Below are positions 34,282 through 42,485 of a stretch of 64,000 bases of DNA, piece by piece. The first letter of the stretch is position 1. Each line of letters begins with the position of its first letter. This stretch comes from an uncultured Microbacterium sp. (GTDB lineage Bacteria; Actinomycetota; Actinomycetes; Actinomycetales; Microbacteriaceae). A program made the position numbers and the translations under genes. Location of the stretch: contig NZ_FLQR01000006.1 in assembly GCF_900078385.1 (NCBI RefSeq), positions 248,001-312,000 on the forward strand. Reading direction: 5' to 3'. The notes beneath the pieces are model-generated. The model made no database searches. It saw only the letters and a list, made by a program, of their open reading frames with translations, and was not told the DNA's origin.

Positions 34282-35300
34282 CGTCGACCCTGGAATCACC
34301 CACCCGCGCGGGGGCGGCCTCGCCCTCCCGGTACAGCACGTTCATGAGCCGGCACTCGTCGCTCATGCCGACGTTCGCGGCCGTCGTGATCCTCGTCGCG
34401 CTCCTCGTCGGCGCGCAGATGCGGTTCTCGAACTTCCTCACGCCGGGCAACCTCTCGGCGCTGCTGCTGGACAACGCGTACCTGCTCGTCCTCGCCGTCG
34501 GCATGACGTTCGTGATCCTGACCGGGGGGATCGACCTGTCCGTCGGGTCCGTCATGGCCTTCACCGGCATCCTCGGCGCGAGCCTCCTCTCGCAGGGCCT
34601 CCCCGCCGTCGTCGTGATCCCGATCGTGCTGGCCGGAGGAGCCGCGATCGGTCTCGTGATCGGCATCCTGGTGCACTACTTCGACGTCCAGCCGTTCATC
34701 GCGTCGCTCGCGGGCCTGTTCTTGGCACGCGGTCTCGCGTTCGTCGTGAGCCTCGCCTCGATCCGTGTGGAGGACCCGATCGTGCTGTGGCTGCAGCGCA
34801 CCCGCCTCGCCGTCGCCGGCTGGTACATCACCCCCACGGGCATCATCGCCCTGCTCACGGTCGCCATCGCGTTCTACGTCCTGCACTGGACGCGCTTCGG
34901 CCGCACCGTCTACGCGATCGGCGGCGGCGAGCAGTCCGCCCGCCTCATGGGCCTGAAGGTGGCGCGCACGAAGATCCTCGTCTACGTCATCAGCGGCGTC
35001 TGCGGCGGCCTCGCCGGCGTGCTGCTGACGGCGTACTCGGGAGCCGGTTACCCCCGCAACGGCATCGGGACCGAGTTGGATGCCATCGCGGCGGTCGTGA
35101 TCGGGGGCACCCTGCTCACGGGGGGCACCGGCTATGTGCTGGGCTCGCTGATCGGCGTGCTCGTCTACGGGACCATCAAGAAGATCATCTCGTTCATGGG
35201 CGCCGAGCAGTCGTGGATGCAGATCATCATCGGCGGCATCCTGCTCGTGTTCGTGGTCGTGCAGCGCGTCATCGTGGCGCGCTCCCAGCGACGCACCTAG
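34278..35300 (+). CDS. Sugar ABC transporter permease 2 (YjfF-like)
   Basis: A 340-residue second permease of the same family; the pair probably forms a heterodimeric channel. Conserved parts are FVILTGGIDLSVGSVMAFTG, GGGEQSARLMGLKVARTKIL (coupling helix) and VVIGGTLLTGGTGYVLGSLI. The ATG at 34278 overlaps the upstream stop (ATGA). The next gene, a second ATPase, begins 44 bp later. Confidence 0.92.
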   Translation: MTSTLESPTRAGAASPSRYSTFMSRHSSLMPTFAAVVILVALLVGAQMRFSNFLTPGNLSALLLDNAYLLVLAVGMTFVILTGGIDLSVGSVMAFTGILGASLLSQGLPAVVVIPIVLAGGAAIGLVIGILVHYFDVQPFIASLAGLFLARGLAFVVSLASIRVEDPIVLWLQRTRLAVAGWYITPTGIIALLTVAIAFYVLHWTRFGRTVYAIGGGEQSARLMGLKVARTKILVYVISGVCGGLAGVLLTAYSGAGYPRNGIGTELDAIAAVVIGGTLLTGGTGYVLGSLIGVLVYGTIKKIISFMGAEQSWMQIIIGGILLVFVVVQRVIVARSQRRT

Positions 35301-35344
35301 ATGGCTGCCGACGGTGCGCCGTCCGGCACCGGGATAATGACCTG

Positions 35345-36862
35345 ATGGACGAGCCACGGCCGCTGCTGCAGCTCACGGGCGCCACCGTGCGGTTCGGAGC
35401 CGACGCCGCGATCGACGGCGTGGACTTCCGGCTGTTCCCCGGCGAGGTGCACTCGCTCATGGGCGAGAACGGCGCCGGCAAGTCCACGCTCGTCAAGGCC
35501 ATCAGCGGCGTGCACCCCCTCGACGAGGGAGTCCTCACCCTCGACGGCGCGGAGGTCCGCTTCACCCAGCCGTTCGACGCGCTGCGCGCCGGGATCAGCA
35601 CGGTCTATCAGGAGATCGATCTGCTGCCGAACATCTCTGTCGCCGAGAACATCTCCCTGGGCCGCGAGCCCCGCAAGCGCGGGCGCATCGACTGGCCGGC
35701 CATGCGCACGCAGGCCCACGACGTCCTCGCCGATCTGGGCCTGGACATCGATCCCGCCTCGATCCTCGGCACCCACTCCGTCGCCGTCCAGCAGCTGGTC
35801 GCGATCGCGCGCGCGATCTCCACCGACGTGAAGGTGCTGATCCTCGACGAACCCACCTCCAGCCTCGACGTCGACGAGGTCGCCGAGCTGTTCCGCATCG
35901 TGCGGAGCCTTGCCGACCGCGGCGTCGCCATCCTGTTCATCTCGCACTTCCTCGACCAGGTGTACGAGCTGTGCGACCGCGTGACGGTGCTGCGCGACGG
36001 CCGCCTCGTCGGGGAGTACCTCATCCGCGAACTGCTGCGGATCGACCTCGTGCAGGCGATGCTCGGGCGGAGCGCGGAGCAGCTCGAGGACGCCGTGCGT
36101 GCGGCCGACGCCGACGGCCCGCGGCCGCCGGTCACGCTCAGCGCACGGGGGATCTCCGCCGGCCGCGGGATCGTCGACGCGGACGTCGATCTGTACGAGG
36201 GGGAGGTGCTCGGCGTCGCGGGGCTGCTCGGCTCGGGCCGCACCGAACTCGCTCGTGCCCTCACCGGCGTCGACCGCCTCGATGCCGGCATCCTGCGCAT
36301 CGAGGGCCACACGACCGCGCCGGGGAGCCCCCGAGCCGCGATGACCATGGGCATCGTGTACTCCTCGGAGAACCGGCGCACCGAGGGGATCATCAGCGAT
36401 CTGACGGTGCAGGAGAACATCATCCTCGCCCTGCAGGCGCAGCGCGGAGCCCTCCGGAAGCTCTCCCCGGCGCGGCAGCGCGAGCTCGCCGCGAGCTGGG
36501 TCGAGGCGCTCGATCTCCGCCCGCCCGACCTCGACCGCCCGGCCGGCACCCTCTCCGGCGGCAACCAGCAGAAGCTCCTCCTCGCCCGCCTGCTGGCGCT
36601 GTCGCCGCGCGTCCTCGTGCTCGACGAGCCGACGCGCGGCATCGACGTCGGCGCGAAGGTCGAGATCCAGAAGCTCGTGGGCGAGTTCGCCGACAACGGA
36701 CTGTCGGTCGTGTTCATCTCGGCCGAGCTGGAGGAGGTCGTGCGCGTCGGACACCGGGTCGTCGTCCTGCGCGAGGGGCGCGTCGTCGACACGCTGTCGG
36801 CCGACGGACTCAGCGTCGACGCCGTGCTGGCCCTCGTCGCCCAGCCGGAGGATGCCGAGTGA
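35345..36862 (+). CDS. Second sugar ABC transporter ATPase (paralogue)
   Basis: A 505-residue double ABC ATPase closely similar in layout to the one at 31706. Domain 1 has GENGAGKSTLVKAISG and ILDEPTSSLDVDE; domain 2 has GLLGSGRTELARAL, LSGGNQQKL and LDEPTRGIDVGAKVEIQK. Both copies have the same modified first signature (VAVQQLVAIARAI here). No second binding protein or permease set accompanies it, so either it serves the same permeases or it is an orphan used by a transporter elsewhere. It overlaps the LacI gene by 4 bp. Confidence 0.9.
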   Translation: MDEPRPLLQLTGATVRFGADAAIDGVDFRLFPGEVHSLMGENGAGKSTLVKAISGVHPLDEGVLTLDGAEVRFTQPFDALRAGISTVYQEIDLLPNISVAENISLGREPRKRGRIDWPAMRTQAHDVLADLGLDIDPASILGTHSVAVQQLVAIARAISTDVKVLILDEPTSSLDVDEVAELFRIVRSLADRGVAILFISHFLDQVYELCDRVTVLRDGRLVGEYLIRELLRIDLVQAMLGRSAEQLEDAVRAADADGPRPPVTLSARGISAGRGIVDADVDLYEGEVLGVAGLLGSGRTELARALTGVDRLDAGILRIEGHTTAPGSPRAAMTMGIVYSSENRRTEGIISDLTVQENIILALQAQRGALRKLSPARQRELAASWVEALDLRPPDLDRPAGTLSGGNQQKLLLARLLALSPRVLVLDEPTRGIDVGAKVEIQKLVGEFADNGLSVVFISAELEEVVRVGHRVVVLREGRVVDTLSADGLSVDAVLALVAQPEDAE

Positions 36863-37872
36863 GCGAGGAGCGCGGCGGCCGCGCCGCCAACATCTTCGAT
36901 GTCGCGCGCCTCGCGGGCGTCTCGCATCAGACGGTCTCGCGGGTGCTCAACGACCTGCCCAACGTGCGCCCCGCGACCCGCGCCCGGGTGGAGCAGGCGA
37001 TCGCGCAGCTGCGCTACAGCCCGTCGCCGGCTGCCCGCGCCCTCGTCACCCGCCGCTCCCGCACGATCGGCCTCATCACGCCGGTCACCGCCGACTTCGG
37101 CCCGACCTCCATCGCCATGCACTTCAACCTCGCCGCGCGCGTGGCCCGCTACTCCGTGGATGCCGTGCGATCGCCGGACGGCGACGCGGCGAGCGTGCGC
37201 GCCGTCATCGAGGGCCTGCTCCGCCAGCGCGTGGATGCGATCGTGCTCATCGTCAACGACGTGGGCGTGCTCGAAGTGGTCCGCGGGATCGAGCTCAGCA
37301 TCCCCGTGGTCGCCGCAGCCGCCACCCAGCGCCGCCATCCGAGTCTCGTGTCGATCGACCAGTACCGGGGGGCGCGGGCGGCGGTGCGACACCTCGCGGA
37401 GCTCGGACACACCCGCATCCTGCACCTGGCCGGTCCCGCGCAGAACCCGGACGCCCTCGAGCGCATCCGCGGCTGGCGCGACGAGCTCGCCGCCCGTCGC
37501 CTCGAGGCCGTCGACCCGCCGCACGGCGACTGGTCGGCCGCCAGCGGATTCGCCCTCGGCGGCACGCTCGACGTGGATCCCGGGACGGCGGTGTTCGCGG
37601 GCAACGATCACATGGCCATCGGGCTGCTCTCGGCGCTCCGCCAGCGCGGCCTGCGGGTGCCGCAGGATGTCGGCGTCGTCGGCTTCGACGACGTGCCCGA
37701 GGCTCCGTACCTCCTCCCGCCGCTGACGACCGTGCGGCAGGACTTCCAGGCGCTCGGCGAGCTGATGATGCAGAAGGTGCTGCTCGCGGTCGAGGAGCCC
37801 GACGAGCTGACCGAGGACACCCCCATCGCCACCCACCTCATCGTGCGGGAGTCGACGCGGCCCCTCCCCTAG
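36859..37872 (+). CDS. Second LacI-family regulator
   Basis: A 337-residue LacI-type protein with HTH NIFDVARLAGVSHQTVSRVL and core domain start TIGLITPVTADFGPTSI. The C-terminal signature is VPQDVGVVGFDDVPEAPYLL. GTG start at 36859 overlapping the upstream ATPase stop. Being the last gene of the transporter operon, it would be autoregulated if it binds the 30414/30495 sites; which LacI protein binds which site cannot be decided from sequence alone. Confidence 0.92.
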   Translation: MSEERGGRAANIFDVARLAGVSHQTVSRVLNDLPNVRPATRARVEQAIAQLRYSPSPAARALVTRRSRTIGLITPVTADFGPTSIAMHFNLAARVARYSVDAVRSPDGDAASVRAVIEGLLRQRVDAIVLIVNDVGVLEVVRGIELSIPVVAAAATQRRHPSLVSIDQYRGARAAVRHLAELGHTRILHLAGPAQNPDALERIRGWRDELAARRLEAVDPPHGDWSAASGFALGGTLDVDPGTAVFAGNDHMAIGLLSALRQRGLRVPQDVGVVGFDDVPEAPYLLPPLTTVRQDFQALGELMMQKVLLAVEEPDELTEDTPIATHLIVRESTRPLP

Positions 37873-37895
37873 CCGCGGCGTGCCACGCTGGGCAT

Positions 37896-38744
37896 ATGCG
37901 CATCGCCGTCACCGGGTCCTCCGGCAAACTGGGAATCGTCGTCGTCCACGAGCTGCGGGAAGCCGGCCACGAGGTGATCGGTCTCGACGTCGTGGGCACG
38001 CGCGGCCCGGGATTCGTCCAGGTCGACCTCGCCGACTACGGGCAGGTGATCGACGCGCTGACGGCCGTCGGCGACCGGCACGACGGGATCGACGCGCTCG
38101 TGCACCTCGCGGCGATCCCGGCCCCCGGCATCCGCGCCGATGTCGCGACGTTCCACAACAACATCACAGTGACGTTCAACGTCTTCTGGGCGGCGCTGCG
38201 TCTGGGCATCACGCGGATCGTGTACGCGTCGAGCGAGACCGTGCAGGGTCTGCCGTTCGACGTGCCTCCGCCGTATGTGCCCGTCGACGAGGACTACCCC
38301 GCGCGTCCGGAGTCGGTGTACTCCCTCGTCAAGCATCTCGAGGAGCAGCTGGCGATCGAGCTCGTGCGGTGGCATCCGGACGCATCGATCACCGCGTTGC
38401 GCTTCTCCAACGTCATGGTCCCGGACGACTATGCCGACTTCCCGGCCTTCGAGGCCGACGTGCGCGGGCGCAAGTGGAACCTGTGGAGCTACATCGACGC
38501 GCGCGACGGCGCGCAGGCCATCCTGCGCGCTCTCGAGGTCGCTCCGCCCGGTTTCGACCGCTTCCTCATCGCGGCGGCCGACACCGTCATGACCCGCCCG
38601 AACGCCGAGCTGATCGCCGAGGTGTTCCCGGACGTCGAGGTGCGCGGGGAAGTGGGCGTCAACGACTCGCTGTTCTCGACGGCGAAGGCGCGACGGCTGC
38701 TCGGATACGAGCCGCGGCACTCCTGGCGGGACCCGCGGGGCTGA
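37896..38744 (+). CDS. NAD(P)-dependent epimerase/dehydratase-family protein
   Basis: A 282-residue extended SDR. It has the TGxxGxxG motif VTGSSGKLGIVV, the strand-end VHLAAIPAPG, Ser in YASSETVQGL and Tyr-x3-Lys in SVYSLVKHLEE. The late residues (RKWNLWSYIDARDGAQAI) fit uronate dehydrogenase or sugar epimerase relatives. It follows the LacI gene after 23 bp, so it may be expressed with the transporter and act on an imported sugar. The exact reaction is unknown. Confidence 0.87.
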   Translation: MRIAVTGSSGKLGIVVVHELREAGHEVIGLDVVGTRGPGFVQVDLADYGQVIDALTAVGDRHDGIDALVHLAAIPAPGIRADVATFHNNITVTFNVFWAALRLGITRIVYASSETVQGLPFDVPPPYVPVDEDYPARPESVYSLVKHLEEQLAIELVRWHPDASITALRFSNVMVPDDYADFPAFEADVRGRKWNLWSYIDARDGAQAILRALEVAPPGFDRFLIAAADTVMTRPNAELIAEVFPDVEVRGEVGVNDSLFSTAKARRLLGYEPRHSWRDPRG

Positions 38745-38791
38745 GCGGCTGAGGGGCGCGAGCGTGCCGGTCCGTTGAGGGATGCCGCGGC

Positions 38792-39814
38792 TCAGGGCCG
38801 GACGAGGACCTTGAGCGCCTCGCGCGCGTCCATCAGGCGGTAGGCCTCCGGGATGTCCTCGAGCCCGACCTCCCGGTCGAACACGGCGCCGGGGTCGACC
38901 GAGCCGTCGAGCACGCCCGGCAGCAGGCGGTCGATGTAGGCCCGGACGGGCGCGACGCCGCCCGTGATCGTGATGTTGCGCTCGAACTGCGCACGGCCGA
39001 TGGGCCCCGTCTCGTACTGCGGGACGCCGACGCGGCTGACCGCTCCGCCGTCGCGGACGATGCCGATCGCCTGCTCGTAGGCGGGCAGGTGGCCCACGGC
39101 ATCCACCACGACGTGCGCACCGTCGCCGCCGGTGAGATCGCGGACCGCCGCGATGCCCTCGTCGCCGCGCGCCGCCACGACGTCGGTCGCGCCGTAGCGG
39201 CGACCGAGGTCGGTGCGCGCCTCGTGGCGGCCCATGAGGATGATGCGCTCAGCGCCGAGCTGCCGTGCGGAGAGCACCGCGAGGAGCCCGACGGCCCCGT
39301 CCCCGATGACCGCGACGGTCGCGCCGGGCGCGGCGCCGCCGGTGAGGGCCGCGTGGTAGCCGGTGCCGTAGACGTCGCTGAGGGTCAGGAGCCCCGGGAT
39401 CCGCTCGTCGCTCTCGTCGACGTCGAGGCGGTACAGCGTCCCGTCGGCCAGCGGTGCCCGCCGGTACTCCGCCTGCGCGCCGCCCGTGCGCTGGCGTCCG
39501 AAGCGGCACGAGGTCTGCAGGCCTTCGAGGCAGAAGTCGCACCGGCCGCACGACCACACGAACGGCACGATGACGACGTCGCCGGGCCCCACGGTGGCGA
39601 CGTCGGAGCCGATCTCCTCGACGACCCCGATCATCTCGTGGCCCATCGGGTAGCCGCGCTCGCGCACCGGCATCGAGTGGAACGGGTGCAGGTCGCTGCC
39701 GCAGACGCACGCCGCCGCGACACGGAGGACGGCGTCGGTGGGCTGCTCGATGGTCGGGTCGGGGGCGTCGACGACGCGGACGTCGCCCGCGCCGAACATG
39801 TGGGTGGCTCGCAT
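38792..39814 (-). CDS. Zinc-dependent alcohol/sugar dehydrogenase (MDR family)
   Basis: A 340-residue medium-chain dehydrogenase. It has catalytic-zinc ligands in CVCGSDLHPF and the GHE motif in YPMGHEMIGVV, the structural-zinc cluster CGRCDFCLEGLQTSC, and a Rossmann motif, VAVIGDGAVGLLAVL. The substrate is uncertain; such enzymes oxidise alcohols, polyols or formaldehyde-type adducts. The ATG at 39814 is preferred over a TTG at 39826. It converges on the epimerase-family gene and may share the sugar locus without sharing its promoter. Confidence 0.9.
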   Translation of the reverse strand: MRATHMFGAGDVRVVDAPDPTIEQPTDAVLRVAAACVCGSDLHPFHSMPVRERGYPMGHEMIGVVEEIGSDVATVGPGDVVIVPFVWSCGRCDFCLEGLQTSCRFGRQRTGGAQAEYRRAPLADGTLYRLDVDESDERIPGLLTLSDVYGTGYHAALTGGAAPGATVAVIGDGAVGLLAVLSARQLGAERIILMGRHEARTDLGRRYGATDVVAARGDEGIAAVRDLTGGDGAHVVVDAVGHLPAYEQAIGIVRDGGAVSRVGVPQYETGPIGRAQFERNITITGGVAPVRAYIDRLLPGVLDGSVDPGAVFDREVGLEDIPEAYRLMDAREALKVLVRP

Positions 39815-39894
39815 GGTCCGATTCAACTACGGATGGTGGGGCGGTGGGCCGCGGGGTTCCCTCCCCGCGGGGGTGCGGGCGGAGTCACGTCGCC

Positions 39895-40410
39895 TCAGAC
39901 GAGGGCCGCGAGCCCCATGAGCAGGGTCGACGCGCCCATCGCCGCGTATTGGACGCGGTCCAGCCGCGGCATCCCGCGCACCGCGAGGACGCCCGCGGCG
40001 CCGACGTAGGCGGCCGTGACGGCGCCGACGCCCAGCGCGAGGCCGGGAGCGCCGACGCCGTGCGCGTGTCCGGTGGCGTGGCCCGCTCCGTGGACGCCCA
40101 TCGCGACGGTGAGTGCGGCCATCACGACGAGCCCGAGGGTCGTCATGACGCTCATCGCCGGCGCGGGATGCGCCGCGGCGGACCGGCGCCGACCGCGCAC
40201 GGCCGCGAGGGCCATCGCGGCGACGACGAGCAGCGCCGCGCAGAGGACCGGCGCGAGCATGCGAGAGCCGGTCGCGGCATCCGCCATGGCGAGCACCATC
40301 AGGACGGATGCCGCGAGCTCGGGCGCCCGCGCCCGCCCCCGGTCGGCGGCGACACAGCACGCGCCGAGCGTGGCGGGCGCGAGCGCCCAGAGGTGGAGCA
40401 GGTCGGCCAT
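39895..40410 (-). CDS. Small membrane protein with His-rich loop, downstream of amine oxidase
   Basis: A 171-residue protein with about five hydrophobic segments. The loop MGVHGAGHATGHAHGVGA holds four His, and the N-terminal membrane segment has two Cys (LGACCVAAD). No family is recognised. It begins only 4 bp after the copper amine oxidase stop, so it is co-transcribed. Histidines and cysteines in a membrane protein next to a copper enzyme suggest copper handling; this is inference. Confidence 0.7.
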   Translation of the reverse strand: MADLLHLWALAPATLGACCVAADRGRARAPELAASVLMVLAMADAATGSRMLAPVLCAALLVVAAMALAAVRGRRRSAAAHPAPAMSVMTTLGLVVMAALTVAMGVHGAGHATGHAHGVGAPGLALGVGAVTAAYVGAAGVLAVRGMPRLDRVQYAAMGASTLLMGLAALV

Positions 40411-40414
40411 GCGC

Positions 40415-42460
40415 TCAGTGGCCGTGCGCGCCGTGATCGTGCGACCCGTGACCGGCGTGATCGTGCGACCCGTGACCGGCGTGGTGGTCGTGGTCGCCGG
40501 CGACGGCGTGCGAACCCGCCGTGCCCGCCGAGCAGTGGTCGGAGACCGGCGCCGGAACGTTCAATGTGGGGTTGCGCTCGAAGAAGTTGTACGGCTTCAG
40601 CGTGAACTTGGCGTAGTCCATCGGCATGACCGGCCAGTCCTCGTTGCGCGGGAAGTGCGTCAAGCCGAACGTGTGCCACAGCACGAGGTCCTCGCCGACG
40701 AGCGGCTCGTCGCCCGCGATGAAGGCGGGGATGCCGCCGCCGCCCGGATGCTGGTTCACGAAGTCGCCGGCCGCGTAGCGCTCGGCGGGGTCGTACTTCG
40801 TGACGAACAGGTTCTTCGTCGCGAATGCGGCCCGCGAGGCGATCGACGACGCGTCGTCGGCGAGCAGCACGGGCGTCTCGGTCGGGAAGAGCACGTACGA
40901 GGTGGGCTGCCCCATCGACGTCGTCTTCTCGGTCGAGGCGATCTGCCACACGCGGTTCGCGGCGCCGTCCGCGAGGCGGCCCGACACCAGCTCGGAAGTG
41001 ATCGGCGTGACCTGCTTCGTGAAGGCGTTGCCGGCCGGGTTGACGTCCGAGATCGGCACGCGGACCGCGTCGATCTCGTTCACGACGTTGGCGAGGCCGT
41101 CGACGGTCATGTCCAGGCGGGCAGAGAACAGGTGCTGGTGGTACGGTGCGCCGAGTCCGGGCGCGACCTGCGAGGCGAACGCGTAGTCCTCGCCCGGGTA
41201 GGACGACGTGAACAGGATGCCGGTGAGCTTCGCCTCGCACTCGATCGTGCCGTCGAGGTAGAGGTACCAGAAGAACCCGTAGTCGTAGTTGCCGACCGTC
41301 GTGAAGAACGAGATGACGAGGCGGCGCTGGCGGCGGACTTCGCTCGCCCCCGTGAAGATGTCGGTGTGCTTCCAGAGCGAGCCGAAGTCCTCCTCGTGCA
41401 TGCACACGCCGTTGCGGACGGTGCGCGGCGAGCCGAGCTCGTCGGCCAGCACGGCGTCGAGGTAGGTGATGTCGCCGACGCAGTCGCAGCCCAGCTCGAG
41501 TTCGTTCGTGTACCGCCCGAAGAGGTACTCGCCCGTGTCGAAGTAGTTCTGCCAGAACCGGTTCGGCGCCGGGTCGGCGTACGGCACGACCATCTCGCTG
41601 ATCGAGCCGCGGTACATGACGGGGCGCCCCGCGAAGGTGAGCTGACGCAGGATCAGCCCCTCCCGCGTGTCGAACCCGATGCGCAGATCCCACTCGCCCC
41701 AGGTCACGTGCTCGCCGTCGACCGTGAAGCTCGCCCCCTCCGGCTGGGTGATGACGATGGGCTTGAGGCCCTCCAGCGGTGCCCCCTGCAGTGCGGGGTC
41801 GTCGTAGTTGCCGCTCGTCTGCGGCACCTCGAACCCGGGGGTGTCGACGATGCGGATGACCGAGCGGTCCGCGACGTCGATGTACGCCGTGAGGCCGTCG
41901 ACGGGGTGCGCCCAGGGGTGGTCGGCGGGGTGGAACTGCTGGAACGCGAACGTCCGGAGGATGCGGCGGCCCTCCTCCTCCGGGTAGCCGTAGTGCCCGG
42001 CGGACAGCGGAACGAGCACGACGTCGGCGGTCGTGAGGCCGCGGGCGGCGAGCGCCGCGACCCAGCCGGCGTCCGCATTCGCGATCAGCTCGACCTCCTC
42101 GAACTCGGCGTCGAGGATCGGCAGCTGCCCGGCCGTGCCGTCGAGGACCGTCTCGCTGACGACGGCGCCGGTCGCGAGGGAGACGACGAGGTCGGAGGAG
42201 CGCGTCGTCGTCAGGTCGAGCAGCTGGACGCGGGCGAGGCGCTCGGGAAGCTCCCCTCCCGCCTCCCACGCGAGGATCTCGACCTTGTGCGGCTCCTCGA
42301 GCCCGACGTAGGCGAACCGCGTGCGGTCGGTCGTCTCGGGAAGCGCCAGGACGACGGCGCGGACGGCCTCGATCTCGGCCGCCGTCAGCGAGGACAGCGG
42401 GTGCGCGGGGGCTGCCGGCGGGGTCGGGGCGGTGGTGGGCTGGATGTCGGTGATGCTCAT
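40415..42460 (-). CDS. Copper-containing primary-amine oxidase
   Basis: A 681-residue copper amine oxidase that oxidises primary amines to aldehydes, H2O2 and ammonia. The self-processing Tyr that becomes topaquinone is Tyr392 in GNYDYGF. The catalytic base Asp is Asp308 in YFDTGEYLFG. Copper ligands are the HxH in YHQHLFSARLDM plus a later His (HTFGLTHFPRNED region). Sequence follows the Arthrobacter enzymes such as phenylethylamine or histamine oxidase. Unusual: the C-terminus carries a His/Gly/Asp tail of repeated AGHGSHDH units. It follows an APC permease gene after 25 bp, fitting uptake plus oxidation of an amine. Confidence 0.96.
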   Translation of the reverse strand: MSITDIQPTTAPTPPAAPAHPLSSLTAAEIEAVRAVVLALPETTDRTRFAYVGLEEPHKVEILAWEAGGELPERLARVQLLDLTTTRSSDLVVSLATGAVVSETVLDGTAGQLPILDAEFEEVELIANADAGWVAALAARGLTTADVVLVPLSAGHYGYPEEEGRRILRTFAFQQFHPADHPWAHPVDGLTAYIDVADRSVIRIVDTPGFEVPQTSGNYDDPALQGAPLEGLKPIVITQPEGASFTVDGEHVTWGEWDLRIGFDTREGLILRQLTFAGRPVMYRGSISEMVVPYADPAPNRFWQNYFDTGEYLFGRYTNELELGCDCVGDITYLDAVLADELGSPRTVRNGVCMHEEDFGSLWKHTDIFTGASEVRRQRRLVISFFTTVGNYDYGFFWYLYLDGTIECEAKLTGILFTSSYPGEDYAFASQVAPGLGAPYHQHLFSARLDMTVDGLANVVNEIDAVRVPISDVNPAGNAFTKQVTPITSELVSGRLADGAANRVWQIASTEKTTSMGQPTSYVLFPTETPVLLADDASSIASRAAFATKNLFVTKYDPAERYAAGDFVNQHPGGGGIPAFIAGDEPLVGEDLVLWHTFGLTHFPRNEDWPVMPMDYAKFTLKPYNFFERNPTLNVPAPVSDHCSAGTAGSHAVAGDHDHHAGHGSHDHAGHGSHDHGAHGH
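40433..40480. repeat. 24-bp tandem repeat encoding the His-rich tail
   Basis: Two exact tandem copies of a 24-bp unit (40433-40456 and 40457-40480) encode the 8-residue AGHGSHDH-type repeat at the amine oxidase C-terminus. Copy number may vary between strains. Confidence 0.85.
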
Positions 42461-42485
42461 GGGTGGTTCTCCTTGCAGTGGGACG

